The notes under the pieces: generated by a model
Seen by the model: only the letters and a program-made list of their open reading frames with translations
Databases searched by the model: none
Told to the model about the DNA's origin: nothing
Translations under genes and position numbers: made by a program
Shown here: positions 44,140 to 53,353 of the stretch, one piece after another
How the letters are laid out: each line of letters opens with the position of its first letter
Numbering within the stretch: position 1 is the first letter of the stretch
Source of the DNA: Verrucomicrobiales bacterium
Lineage (GTDB): Bacteria > Verrucomicrobiota > Verrucomicrobiia > Limisphaerales > JAYPXF01
NCBI GenBank assembly: GCA_002715965.1
Contig: PBAL01000002.1
Coordinates: 41,581-98,249, forward strand
DNA length: 56,669 bases
Direction of reading: 5' to 3'

Positions 44140-47100
44140 CGGCAAGGAATGGCTCGGTCTTGGCAATGATACGGAATTGCTCAAAGACCTTTTGCCAGAC
44201 TACGAGGTTCACGAAACCGGTCTCATCTTCCAAAGTCATGAACACGACACCCTTGGCCGTGCCCGGGCGTTGTCGGCAGATGACCATTCCGGCGTAACTG
44301 AGGTGCGTGTCGTTCTTCATGCGCGCAATGGTTGCGGCATCGGGGAATCGACGGCGTTCGAGTTCATCGCGGAGGGGAGCCAAGGGATGACCGCGGGGAC
44401 TGTGGCTGGTGTATTGGTAATCCCAACTGATGGTTTCAAACGGATTTAGAGAATCGAAACCAGTCTCCGCCTCGGGAATCTCCAAATCAAATTCGGCTGT
44501 CTCGGAATCTCGTTTCACACCGAACACATCCCATAGCGCCTCACGCCGGGTGGATTTGAAACACTCCAGCGCGCCGCTTTCGGCCAAACGTGTCAGCGAT
44601 CCGTCGTCGAGTTGGGTGCGCGAGGTAAAGTCTCGGTTGTCTCTGAATTGTCCGCGAGAACGAGCTTCGAGAATCCGATTACCAGCAGCTTCACGAAGTC
44701 CGTTGATAAACTTGAGTCCCATCCGAACGGCAAATCCTTCCCCGCTATCGGACATGGGTTCTAGTGTGCATTCCCAATCACTCTCGCAAACGTTCACCGG
44801 TCGAATCTCAAGTTCGTGATGTTTGCCGTCCTCAACCAATGTGGCCGCACTGTAGAAACCCATGGGTTGAGCATTGAGCATCGCGGCGAGGAACGACGCG
44901 GGATAATGGCGCTTGAGCCAGCAGGTTGCGTAGGCGATGAGTGCGAAGCTGGCCGCATGACTTTCCGGAAAACCGTATTCGCCGAAGCCCTTTATCTGTT
45001 CGAAGACGCGTTGGGCAAACTCTTCCTTGATGCCCTTATCCGCCATCCGGGAGATGAGCCGTTCGCGATGACGTTCGATTCGCCCAGAACGTCGCCAGGC
45101 TGCCATGTCGCGCCGGAGCTGGTCGGCTTCACCGGGCGTGTAGTCCGCGGCGACGACGGCCAGTTGCATGACCTGCTCCTGAAAGAGCGGGATGCCGAGG
45201 GTTTTTTTGAGGACGGGTTCGAGTGATTCGTGCGGATAGGTGACAGGTTCTTCCCCATTCCTTCGACGGAGATAGGGATGAACCATACCCCCACTGATCG
45301 GGCCGGGACGGACAATGCTGATTTCGATGACGAGGTCGTAATAGTTTGCTGGCTTGAGTCGCGGGAGCATGGACATCTGGGCGCGGCTCTCGATCTGGAA
45401 TGTGCCGACGGTGTCCGCGGCTTGAATCATTTCGTATGTGGCCTTGTCGCCGTCGGGAATGGTGGCGAGTGTCCATTTCTCATCCAGGTGTTTTTCAATC
45501 AGGTCGAACGATCGATGGACGACATTCAATGCGCCGAGGCCGAGGAGATCGACCTTGAAGAGTCCCAGGTCATCGACGTCTTCCTTGTCCCACTGGATGA
45601 CGGTGCGATCTTCCATGGTGGCATTTTCTATTGGGACGAGGTCATGCACGGGCCGGTGTCCCAGGAGAAACCCTCCCGGATGAATCGAGAGATGGCGGGG
45701 CATGTCCTGGATCTCGGAGGCAAGACGCAGGAGGTTCTGGTGTTGTTGATTATGCGGATCGAATCCGCCCATGCTGAACGACTCGTCGCTTGGTGGTTCG
45801 TATTGATTGAGGTGGCGAACGTGGCGTTCGATGGCGGTCTCGGTGAAGCCGAGTGCTTTGCCGACATCGCGGACGGCGGACTTGGTCCGGTAGCGGATAA
45901 AGTTGGCGACCATGGCCGCGTGGGTGCGGCCGTATTTGGCGTAGACGTGCTGGATGACCTCTTCGCGTCGGTCGTGTTCGATATCCAGGTCAATGTCGGG
46001 CGGCTCTGCGCGTTCGCGGGAGATGAAGCGTTCGAAAAGAAGCCCTAGGCGGATCGGGTCAACCGAGGTAATTCCCAGGCAATAGCAAACCGTCGAATTG
46101 GCGGCTGAGCCACGGCCTTGGCAAAGGATGTCCTGCTCGCGGCAAAAACGGACGATCTCCCACATGGTGAGAAAGTAGCCGTCGTAATCGAGTTCGCGAA
46201 TGAGAGTGAGTTCCTTCTCGATCTGATCGCGGACCTTTGCTGGAAGCTTGCCGGGATAGCGCTCCTTTGCTCCTCGGATGGTCAGTTCGCGAAGCCGCTC
46301 CGCGGAGGTCATTCCCGATGGCAAACGTTCCGACGGATACCGGTAGCGAATTTGGTCGAGCGAAAACTCGCAGCGTGAAGCAACCTCGAGCGTACGGTCC
46401 ACGGAAGCAAGATCGTCCTCGAAGAGCATGCGAAAACCGCGTGGTGTTCGGAGAGAATGTTCGGCGTTCGGATGTATAAGTTTGCCGGCAGTCGGAAGCG
46501 AAACCCCGTGGCGGATGCAGGTCATGACATCCTGCAACTCGCGACGTGCCGTGGTGTGGTAAAGGACTTCACTGCCGGCGACGGTCTTGATGTGGTGGTG
46601 TTTGGCACGCCCGCGAATGAGCTTCTCGCGCTCGGGATCACTCGATTCACGATGACGGGCAAGAAGTGCGTAAAGTCGGTCGCCAAAGGCGTTTTTAAGA
46701 GTGTCTATTATAGAGCCGTCGCAATTGCCGGTCGCGATGAGACTTCGTTTGCCACCCCAAAGTGCGACCAAGTCATTGGCGTGCGCGCAGATTTCCTCCC
46801 AGCTGACATGGCTGATTCCTTTCTCTGAGCGAAGGCGCCCTTTGGAGATTAAACGGCAGAGATTCGCGTATCCATTTCGGTTGGTGGCGAGGAGTTTAAT
46901 CGTTGTCTCATCGAAAAGCGTGATCTCGGATCCGACGAGAAGCTGCACACCCAGCTCCTGCGCTTTCAGATGCGCGCGAACCATCCCGTAGACACCATCG
47001 CGATCAGTAAGGCTCAGCGCCGGGAGTCCGAGACGATGGGCTTCCTCCACGAGTTCATCTGGATCGCTCGCGCCCTCGAGAAAGGAGTAGTTGCTTTTGC

Positions 47101-47140
47101 ACCACAGCGGGGCATAGGCGTTGTTCGGGGCGAGCGGCAT
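44027..47140 (-). CDS. dnaE2: Error-prone DNA polymerase III alpha subunit DnaE2 (ImuC)
   Basis: A 1037-residue DNA polymerase from the ATG at 47140 (MPLAPNNAYAPLWCKSNYSF); the frame is open to 47221. A PHP domain starts with CKSNYSFLEGASDPDEL. The polymerase active-site motif is PPDIDLDIEHDRREEVIQH, and SRDFH is the very C-terminus, a hallmark of DnaE2/ImuC rather than replicative DnaE1. The OB domain near 960-1040 is present (GMVICRQRPGTAKGVVFM). DnaE2 makes mutations during lesion bypass and normally works with ImuA and ImuB. Neither is adjacent: the upstream gene is an oxidoreductase on the other strand. SOS control cannot be shown; no LexA box was recognised. Confidence 0.95.
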   Translation of the reverse strand: MPLAPNNAYAPLWCKSNYSFLEGASDPDELVEEAHRLGLPALSLTDRDGVYGMVRAHLKAQELGVQLLVGSEITLFDETTIKLLATNRNGYANLCRLISKGRLRSEKGISHVSWEEICAHANDLVALWGGKRSLIATGNCDGSIIDTLKNAFGDRLYALLARHRESSDPEREKLIRGRAKHHHIKTVAGSEVLYHTTARRELQDVMTCIRHGVSLPTAGKLIHPNAEHSLRTPRGFRMLFEDDLASVDRTLEVASRCEFSLDQIRYRYPSERLPSGMTSAERLRELTIRGAKERYPGKLPAKVRDQIEKELTLIRELDYDGYFLTMWEIVRFCREQDILCQGRGSAANSTVCYCLGITSVDPIRLGLLFERFISRERAEPPDIDLDIEHDRREEVIQHVYAKYGRTHAAMVANFIRYRTKSAVRDVGKALGFTETAIERHVRHLNQYEPPSDESFSMGGFDPHNQQHQNLLRLASEIQDMPRHLSIHPGGFLLGHRPVHDLVPIENATMEDRTVIQWDKEDVDDLGLFKVDLLGLGALNVVHRSFDLIEKHLDEKWTLATIPDGDKATYEMIQAADTVGTFQIESRAQMSMLPRLKPANYYDLVIEISIVRPGPISGGMVHPYLRRRNGEEPVTYPHESLEPVLKKTLGIPLFQEQVMQLAVVAADYTPGEADQLRRDMAAWRRSGRIERHRERLISRMADKGIKEEFAQRVFEQIKGFGEYGFPESHAASFALIAYATCWLKRHYPASFLAAMLNAQPMGFYSAATLVEDGKHHELEIRPVNVCESDWECTLEPMSDSGEGFAVRMGLKFINGLREAAGNRILEARSRGQFRDNRDFTSRTQLDDGSLTRLAESGALECFKSTRREALWDVFGVKRDSETAEFDLEIPEAETGFDSLNPFETISWDYQYTSHSPRGHPLAPLRDELERRRFPDAATIARMKNDTHLSYAGMVICRQRPGTAKGVVFMTLEDETGFVNLVVWQKVFEQFRIIAKTEPFLAVTGKLQVESAVTHLVAQKLWVPRLKLSPQETKSRDFH

Positions 47141-47262
47141 GTCGGCGGTTTTATTGTAGAGCGTGGGACATTGGGCGGGAAAGGCCGGAATCGGACCGAT
47201 GTGCCACATTGGACAAATCACTGTCCTTGACCGGTGATTCTTTGCTCCTTATCACCTCTCGC

Positions 47263-48588
47263 ATGAATTCGCCCAAAGTGACTCGCAGAAATTTTCTCCA
47301 TTCGACAGCCATTGCGGCTGCTCCCTTCATACTGCCCTCTGGCATCTGGTCGGCGGAAGTGAAACCCAACGATCGAATCGCCGTCGGCTTTATCGGCATG
47401 GGCAAGCAGAACAAGGGTTTGCAGAACAACTTCATGGGCAAGAAGGAAGCGGTTTGTGTAGCGGTTGCCGATTGCGACACCGATCGGCGCAATGCCGCCA
47501 AGGAACGCGCGGACGGCCGTTACAAGAACAAGGATTGCAAGGTCTACGCCGATTTTCGCGAGATTATCAACCGAGATGACATCGACGCGGTTTGCATTGC
47601 CACGCCGGATCACTGGCACGCGTTTCAAACGATTGCCGCTCTGAACTCAGGCAAGGATGTGTATTGCGAGAAACCGCTGACACACAACGTTCACGAATCC
47701 GTCGCGGTGATGAAGGCGGTAAAGAAGAACAAGCGAATTCTGCAGACGGGCTCCATGCAGCGTTCCAGCGGTGGATTTCGCATCGCCTGCGAGTTGGTGC
47801 GCAACGGCGTTATCGGCAAAGTCGAGCGTACGGCAGTCAATATCGGTAATGCGGGCATTCCCTGCGATCTGCCGACGGAGGAGATGCAGGAGGGATTAGA
47901 TTGGGATGACTGGTGCGGTCCGGGACCAAAGCGCGGTTACAGTTCGGTGTTGAGTCCACGAGGCGTGCACAATCATTTTCCACACTGGCGCAAGTACCGG
48001 GAATACGGCGGAGGCATGGTCTGCGACTGGGGGGCTCACATGATCGATATCATTCACTGGGGACTGGGCATGGACAAGAGCGGCCCGATTGCCACGGTCA
48101 AGGCGGATGATCCGAAGAAGCTCCGGGGCGCGCAATTGATCTACCCGGGTGACATTCCGATGATGCACGGAGAAGGGCAGGGGGCCACGTTCTACGGGAC
48201 AGAGGGAAGGGTCGAATGCCATCGAGGTCTCGTTGGCTTGTATGACAAAGATGGAAAGCTCCTATTCGGCAAGAAGGACCGCAACGACAAGGAACACAAC
48301 TTGAATGAGGAACTGAAGAAAATGGAGGCAGAGTTTCTCAAGGACGCGAAGGTGAAGCTCTATCGAAGCAGCAGCCATGTTCCTGATTTCCTCAATTCCG
48401 TGAAAACCCGCAAGAAGCCCTGCACGCACGAGGTCATCGGAGCGCGGACTTCGATTGCCTGCCACTTGTTGAACCAGACCTATTACAATCAGAAGGCGAT
48501 CAAGTGGAATCCGAAGAAGAACACTTTTGCTGAAGGCGGTGACCCGAAGTGGCTGACCCGCGATTACCAGGGTGGGTGGAAGGTTTGA
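47263..48588 (+). CDS. Tat-exported Gfo/Idh/MocA family oxidoreductase
   Basis: A 441-residue protein with a twin-arginine signal (KVTRRNFLHSTAIAAAPF). A Rossmann domain starts at DRIAVGFIGMGKQNKG, and the catalytic Lys motif is CEKPLTHN (EKP 136-138). C-terminal alpha/beta domain phrases such as GGGMVCDWGAHMIDIIHWGL are present. Many PVC bacteria export such dehydrogenases for sugar or cyclitol oxidation, with the NAD(P) carried folded through Tat. The start at 47263 is used because it gives the Tat signal; the frame is open to 47209. A terminator follows at 48613-48640. Confidence 0.93.
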   Translation: MNSPKVTRRNFLHSTAIAAAPFILPSGIWSAEVKPNDRIAVGFIGMGKQNKGLQNNFMGKKEAVCVAVADCDTDRRNAAKERADGRYKNKDCKVYADFREIINRDDIDAVCIATPDHWHAFQTIAALNSGKDVYCEKPLTHNVHESVAVMKAVKKNKRILQTGSMQRSSGGFRIACELVRNGVIGKVERTAVNIGNAGIPCDLPTEEMQEGLDWDDWCGPGPKRGYSSVLSPRGVHNHFPHWRKYREYGGGMVCDWGAHMIDIIHWGLGMDKSGPIATVKADDPKKLRGAQLIYPGDIPMMHGEGQGATFYGTEGRVECHRGLVGLYDKDGKLLFGKKDRNDKEHNLNEELKKMEAEFLKDAKVKLYRSSSHVPDFLNSVKTRKKPCTHEVIGARTSIACHLLNQTYYNQKAIKWNPKKNTFAEGGDPKWLTRDYQGGWKV

Positions 48589-48612
48589 TCACCTTCTCCC
48601 GCTTGATTGAGA

Positions 48613-48640
48613 CGTCGGCCGGAATCCGGTCGGCGTTTCT
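48613..48640 (+). terminator. Rho-independent terminator after the Gfo/Idh/MocA gene
   Basis: CGTCGGCCGG pairs with CCGGTCGGCG around AAT, a 10-pair stem with two G-T pairs, followed by TTTCTTGTTTT. It lies 24 bases past the stop codon. Confidence 0.75.
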
Positions 48641-48796
48641 TGTTTTCATCGATCAGCTGTTTGGATATTGCGTCACTTCGGAACAGATCACGTGTGAGCA
48701 ACGCCGGACTCACGGGATAGAGTCTTGCTTTCGTTGAGTGTGTTCAAGTGGTGTGACTGTGGGGGGGTGAGTTTGGAAGAGCGCTTTGACAAAGGC

Positions 48797-49201
48797 TTAC
48801 GGATCCAAGTCATGAACCTCAACCCAGGTCGGGCGGGAGCCGACATCGTATCTTGCGACGCGATTGAGGTTGCCGGTCGAGTCCACTTTCAGATATCCGT
48901 CGCGGAGATGGGCGGGTGCGGTGTAGAGGAGCTTGAGTTTACCGTCGGATGAGAAGTCAAGAGTAGTGAGCGTTGGGTTTCGGCTCTTCGCAGACACGAT
49001 GTACAGGCGAGTTCCGTCCGGAGATCGCGTAAATGGGCCGGCTCCTTCGAGCTCCAGTGCCTGGGGTGGTTTCAGTTGCCCGGTAGTTGAGTCCACTTTG
49101 TAGGCAGTCAACTTGTCGCCCGCAGCGAGGTAGGGTTTTTGGGCTGCGTTGAGGTGAAGGGTGGCGATAAGGACTAACAGTGCGGCTAGCAGGCGTTTCA
49201 T
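48797..49201 (-). pseudogene. Truncated lactonase-type beta-propeller (probable internal deletion)
   Basis: A 134-residue frame with a signal peptide (MKRLLAALLVLIATLHLNAA). Its N-terminal about 100 residues read as blades of the PF10282 lactonase family (GPFTRSPDGTRLYIVSAKSR). The C-terminus then jumps to a phrase typical of the end of the family (ARYDVGSRPTWVEVHDL). The family is about 350-400 residues long, so roughly 250 residues are missing in one in-frame block. Either an internal deletion left a remnant, or this is a short but expressed variant. A full-length relative is at 35701-36831. Confidence 0.6.
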
Positions 49202-49240
49202 GGGCAGACTTATGGGAGTAAAGAACCTCTGATTTCGGAG

Positions 49241-50530
49241 TTACCAGGTCGCGGGGAGGTCTTTGACAGTCGCGCTGAGAATCTCGCGGATCGCGCGTCG
49301 TTCCTGCGGTGGCAAATGTTCGGATGCGAGGTCGGTGGAATTGTCGGCGAGGGCGGATTTGAGTCGGGTGAAAACCCGTTGCTTGAAGTTCTTCTCGAGG
49401 CCTTGGAACACGGCGGAGTGGACCATATAGCTGCAACGGTGTTGGAACATACGGGTCTTGAGATCGAAGTCCTTCAACGAACGTCCTTTTGAATCACTTC
49501 GTCGGTTGCTGCGAAACTGGGTCTTGTAATCATCGACCCCGGTGACGCCCGGTGAGGGTAGCGGGACCTCGTCCGCAAAGAGAAGATAGCGCAGGACGAT
49601 TTCCGCCTGCCTGGCCAATTGGAGTTCGTGTTCGGTGGTAAGTTTGTTGCCGTCACTATGTCGGTAAGTGCGGGCGCGATAACCGGCTTCGAGGACGCGA
49701 TTCACAAATCCGGTTTGATGTTCGAACAGCAGATGCGGGAGGATGTCGCTGGTGCGAACCGGGTAGCGGGCGTAGGTGAATTTGCGGCCCGGCGGGTTTG
49801 GCGTGGTAATGAGTTTGCCCTGTTGGAATCGACCGACGAGGTTGCCCCAGTGTTTTTTGATCTGGTGTTCGCCGGTGACGTGCCAGCCGCCAAAGCGTTC
49901 GCTGAAGGGGATGGCGTGGCCGGATTCTTCGATGCGATAGGCGGTGAGACTGCCGCTGTTCGGGCCGGGAATGACGGATTTGATGAGCAGTCCCGGGACT
50001 TCGCCGGTGTCTTCTGAAGCGTGGCAGTTCATGCAACGGGTGGAGCGTTCGACACGAATGGATTCGCCACGGCGTGGGATGTCGAAGATGAAAAAGACTC
50101 CTCCCAACTCAGGATTCATCGCAACGACTTCGATGCGGCCGCGTGGAATGAAGCCGATGTAGAGGTCTTCGTTGAAGTAGATGGCGCGCGGATTGCGCGG
50201 GGAAATCAGGCTGAGTTGCAGACTGGTGGTGGAAAAGAGCAGGAGCTGGGAATGTTTGGGAACTTCGAGGATCTCCAAGATGCTGGCGAGGGTGTCGCGC
50301 TCGGAGGTGTATTTAAGCTGGGCGCTTCCGGCTTCGAGTTTGGCTTTGAGTTCGGTAAAGCGGTCGTTGAGGGGGCGGGTCCAGTAGTTGTGTGGTGGGC
50401 CCTTGAGTTCGGCGTAGTCCGGGCCGGCGGAGGTGTTGACCGCAAAGCTGAACAGGACGGAATACGCGAAGAGTGCAAGCGGCAGTCCTTGGGCGTTGCT
50501 GAGCCAGAGCGTTGAATTTGTTTCACTCAT
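49241..50530 (-). CDS. Exported protein with one CxxCH haem motif, function unknown
   Basis: A 429-residue protein. A hydrophobic stretch near 15-36 (GLPLALFAYSVLFSFAVNTS) acts as signal or anchor. A single haem c motif, CMNCH, is at 166-170 (ERSTRCMNCHASEDTGEVPG), set in a beta-rich domain rather than a typical cytochrome c fold. The rest has phrases such as GWHVTGEHQIKKHWGNLVGR and is moderately conserved in appearance. I do not recognise a named family. It is upstream of the lactonase remnant on the same strand. A terminator-like hairpin lies between it and the peroxiredoxin upstream. Confidence 0.8.
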   Translation of the reverse strand: MSETNSTLWLSNAQGLPLALFAYSVLFSFAVNTSAGPDYAELKGPPHNYWTRPLNDRFTELKAKLEAGSAQLKYTSERDTLASILEILEVPKHSQLLLFSTTSLQLSLISPRNPRAIYFNEDLYIGFIPRGRIEVVAMNPELGGVFFIFDIPRRGESIRVERSTRCMNCHASEDTGEVPGLLIKSVIPGPNSGSLTAYRIEESGHAIPFSERFGGWHVTGEHQIKKHWGNLVGRFQQGKLITTPNPPGRKFTYARYPVRTSDILPHLLFEHQTGFVNRVLEAGYRARTYRHSDGNKLTTEHELQLARQAEIVLRYLLFADEVPLPSPGVTGVDDYKTQFRSNRRSDSKGRSLKDFDLKTRMFQHRCSYMVHSAVFQGLEKNFKQRVFTRLKSALADNSTDLASEHLPPQERRAIREILSATVKDLPATW

Positions 50531-50561
50531 CGCGGTGTCTTCAAGTCGCTACGAATATGCA

Positions 50562-50591
50562 AACAGCCCGCCCCCTACGGAGCGGGCTGTT
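50562..50591 (-). terminator. Hairpin terminator downstream of the exported peroxiredoxin
   Basis: AACAGCCCGC (50562-50571) pairs exactly with GCGGGCTGTT (50582-50591), a 10-base stem with a 10-base loop. It lies 15 bases after the peroxiredoxin stop on the minus strand. The T-run after it is short, so termination may be partial, allowing the downstream CxxCH gene to be read. Confidence 0.7.
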
Positions 50592-50606
50592 GGGAATCAT
50601 CAGGCC

Positions 50607-51203
50607 TTACTTCTTGGGTACGCCGTACTTGGCAAGCTTCTTGGCGACTTCGGCACCGTGTCCGGCAGTGTTCTTCTGCTTGTCGACTTCGAGGATCTTG
50701 CCGTCCTTGCCGATAATGAAAGTGTAGCGCGCGGGATACGGACGCTTGCCTTTGATCACGCCGTAAGCCTTGGCCATCTTGGTGCTGTTGTCGCTGAGGA
50801 TGGGGTAATCGAGTTTCAGCTCTTTCGCAAAACGGGCATTGGTCTCCGGCGTGTCGCAGCTGGCGGTAAAGAAGGCGACGTCGTACTTGTCGAGGCCGGA
50901 ACCTTTCTTGCGCGACTTGACGTCGAACTTGCGACCTCCAAGCATGCTGAAAGTGTAGCCCTCAACTCCGGTGGTGCGGAAGGAATCACACTCTGCCGTG
51001 CACCCGGGTGTGAATGCTTTGGGAAACCAGGCGATCACCACAGCCTGCTTACCTTTGAACTGCTTGAGGGAATAGGTCTTGCCGTCGCTGGCTTTGACGG
51101 TGAAGTCGGGGGCCATGTCGCCGCTCTTGAGGTCTGCGGCCTGGGTGCCGGTTGCGAGGGCGAATGCGCCAATGGCGCCTACGATCATTTGGGTGATTTT
51201 CAT
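50607..51203 (-). CDS. Secreted peroxiredoxin (AhpC/TSA, BCP-like)
   Basis: A 198-residue thiol peroxidase with a signal peptide (MKITQMIVGAIGAFALATGT, cleavage near QAAD). The peroxidatic motif is PKAFTPGCTAECDSF, with Cys68 as peroxidatic and Cys72 nearby as in BCP-type enzymes. The thioredoxin-like fold continues through DYPILSDNSTKMAKAYGVIK and YTFIIGKDGKILEVD. It reduces peroxides in the periplasm. Another peroxiredoxin gene lies just upstream on the same strand, separated by its own terminator, so they are probably separate transcripts. Confidence 0.95.
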   Translation of the reverse strand: MKITQMIVGAIGAFALATGTQAADLKSGDMAPDFTVKASDGKTYSLKQFKGKQAVVIAWFPKAFTPGCTAECDSFRTTGVEGYTFSMLGGRKFDVKSRKKGSGLDKYDVAFFTASCDTPETNARFAKELKLDYPILSDNSTKMAKAYGVIKGKRPYPARYTFIIGKDGKILEVDKQKNTAGHGAEVAKKLAKYGVPKK

Positions 51204-51240
51204 GGGGGTTAGATGAATTGAGTGACTGCTTATTTAAGAA

Positions 51241-51266
51241 AAAGGGCAGCGCGATGGCTGCCCTTT
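51241..51266 (-). terminator. Rho-independent terminator of the cytoplasmic peroxiredoxin gene
   Basis: GGGCAGC (51244-51250) pairs with GCTGCCC (51257-51263), extended by A-T pairs on both sides. On the minus strand the stem is followed by a T-rich run (TTTTTCTTAAAT). It lies 22 bases after the stop codon of the gene at 51289-51771. Confidence 0.8.
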
Positions 51267-51288
51267 GAGATTCGATTTACTGCATCGT

Positions 51289-51771
51289 TTACTGGAGCTT
51301 GCCGAGGGTCTCCTTGATCGCGTCGAAATTCGGGAGATCTTTCGGGGTCGGGGTTTGCTCGCTGTATTGAACGACGCCGTCCTTGTCGATGACGAATGCG
51401 GCGCGGGCGCTGCAGGAGCCGAAGCCCATGAGGTCGTCGAGGAGGACGCCGTAGTCAGCAGCGGTCTTTTTGTTCAGGTCGCTGGCGAGGGTGATGCTGA
51501 TGTTTTCCTTCGCTGCCCAAGCTTCCTGCGAGAATGCGCTGTCCACGCTGATACCGATGACATCGGCGTTGAGATCGGCGTAAGCGCTGAGGCCTGCGGA
51601 AATGTCACAAAGTTCCTGGGTGCAGACGCCGGTGAAGGCGAGGGGCACGAAGAGCAGCACAGTGTTCTTGCTGCCGAAGTTTGCGCTGAGGGTGACGTCC
51701 TTGGGATCGCCTCCGACGGGTTTGGATTTGAGGGTGAAATCAGGTGCTTTGGAGCCTGCGTCAATTGCCAT
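51289..51771 (-). CDS. Cytoplasmic peroxiredoxin (AhpC/TSA, AhpE-like)
   Basis: A 160-residue peroxiredoxin without signal peptide. The motif P-L-A-F-T-G-V-C-T-Q-E-L-C places the peroxidatic Cys at 50 and a second Cys at 55. The rest matches the 1-Cys/AhpE-like pattern (VIGISVDSAFSQEAWAAKEN, ARAAFVIDKDGVVQY). It detoxifies peroxides in the cytoplasm and pairs by location, not by transcript, with the exported enzyme downstream. Confidence 0.95.
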   Translation of the reverse strand: MAIDAGSKAPDFTLKSKPVGGDPKDVTLSANFGSKNTVLLFVPLAFTGVCTQELCDISAGLSAYADLNADVIGISVDSAFSQEAWAAKENISITLASDLNKKTAADYGVLLDDLMGFGSCSARAAFVIDKDGVVQYSEQTPTPKDLPNFDAIKETLGKLQ

Positions 51772-51928
51772 GTTCGGTATTCGTTAGTGGTTACTTGCTT
51801 AAGTGCGGCAGGTTTATAGGGGCGGGGCTGGGGGGTGTCAATCGGAGTTGGTTACGTTCTTCGTTCCAGGTTCTTTGTTGGCTGGCGCAGATGAAGAATC
51901 TTCCAACGGCAGGGGGAAGGCTCTTCAT

Positions 51929-53353
51929 TCAAGTAAAAATCTCGGTGACGGGATTGCCCTTGGTCAGTGGGATGGGACGTCGCTGTTGATCGTAGATGAG
52001 CGTGCCCGGGGGGATGCCGAAGGCGTGGTAGATCGTGGCGCCGAGGTCGTCCGGTGAAGTTGGTTTCTCGGTGACGAAGGCAGCGTGCTTGTCTGTCTCA
52101 CCATAAACCTGGCCACCCTGCACGCCTCCTCCGGCGAGCACGATAGAATAGGCGTTGGGCCAGTGGTCGCGACCGGCGTTCTTGTTGATCTTGGGCGTGC
52201 GGCCAAATTCTCCAAGCACGACGACAAGCGTTTCATCAAGCAGACCGCTGGAGTGCAGGTCTTCGAGCAAGGCCGAGTAAGCGAGATCAAATGACGGGCA
52301 ACAGTAGGGAGCGGTGATCATGTCGAATCCCTTGTTGTAGCCACCGCACACTTCCTTGTCGCTGCCGTGGTTGTCCCAGAGATTGAACTGGCATCCGTCC
52401 TTTCCGTAGAAGGTCCAGAAAACATTGACCATGCGCACGCCGGATTCAACGAGGCGACGCGCCATGAGGAAGCTTTGTCCGTATTCATTGCGACCGTATC
52501 GATCACGCAAGGCGGGAGTTTCGCGATTCAGATCGAAGGCCTGTTTGGCGCGATCGCTGGAGAGCATGGAGAACGCCTTTTCGCGGTAGGCGGTCAATTC
52601 GTCCGCGGTCGCGTCTTGAATCGTGCGTTCGCCAAAGCCATCGAGTCGGGAAATCAACCCTGCGCGGGAGCGGATTCGATCCGAGTTCAATCCGGACACC
52701 GGGTCGAGGGAGTTCACCGACAAATCCTTTGCACCTAGTGAATCCTTCTTGGCTTCTCCAACAGAGAAGGTGTCGTATGCAGGTCCCAAGAAACCGCCGG
52801 TCTGTCCCTTGTAGAAACGCGATCCGGTGGTGAAGTGGCGGGGAAGCGTCACCCAGGCTGGGAGTTCGCCCGGCGCACCCATGAGATTCGTCAGCGCTGC
52901 GCCAATCCCCGGATGATCCTGCCGCGTTGGCGGATAGGCACGCTTGTTGGGCGGATGCATCGTGGAGAGCAACGTATAGAGAATGCCGGTGTCGTGACTC
53001 GGCGTGTCGTGCCGCATGGAACGCAGGATGCAGAACTTGTCCGCGTGCTTGGCGGTGCGTGGCAGGAGTTCGGATACCTGTATGCCGGGGACGTTGGTGG
53101 AGATCGGATTGAACGGGCCGCGTATTTCGCGCGGGGCATCGGGTTTCATGTCCCACATGTCCAGCTGTGACGGGCCACCGCAGAGGAAGATGTAGATGCA
53201 GTTCTTGGCTGAGCCGTTGAACCGCTTTTGGGAGCCGGCTTCGGCCTGAAGCAATCCGGGTAATGCCAAGCCTGCTGCACCCAAACCACCGATGCGCAGG
53301 AGATCACGCCGGGTGATCGTGCGCTGGGTGGCGTCAGCGGGGAAGATGTTCAT
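51929..53353 (-). CDS. DUF1501 protein with Tat signal (without PSD1 partner)
   Basis: A 474-residue protein with a twin-arginine signal (TITRRDLLRIGGLGAAGLAL). DUF1501 phrases: NCIYIFLCGGPSQLDMWDMK, the central SFLMARRLVESGVRMVNVFW, and VVVLGEFGRTPKIN, GRDHWPNAYSIVLAGGGV. Its relatives normally follow a PSD1-type gene, but here the upstream neighbour is a divergent CLC transporter, so this copy is an orphan. Length is normal. The function is unknown; a sulfatase-like fold is assumed from the family. Confidence 0.92.
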   Translation of the reverse strand: MNIFPADATQRTITRRDLLRIGGLGAAGLALPGLLQAEAGSQKRFNGSAKNCIYIFLCGGPSQLDMWDMKPDAPREIRGPFNPISTNVPGIQVSELLPRTAKHADKFCILRSMRHDTPSHDTGILYTLLSTMHPPNKRAYPPTRQDHPGIGAALTNLMGAPGELPAWVTLPRHFTTGSRFYKGQTGGFLGPAYDTFSVGEAKKDSLGAKDLSVNSLDPVSGLNSDRIRSRAGLISRLDGFGERTIQDATADELTAYREKAFSMLSSDRAKQAFDLNRETPALRDRYGRNEYGQSFLMARRLVESGVRMVNVFWTFYGKDGCQFNLWDNHGSDKEVCGGYNKGFDMITAPYCCPSFDLAYSALLEDLHSSGLLDETLVVVLGEFGRTPKINKNAGRDHWPNAYSIVLAGGGVQGGQVYGETDKHAAFVTEKPTSPDDLGATIYHAFGIPPGTLIYDQQRRPIPLTKGNPVTEIFT

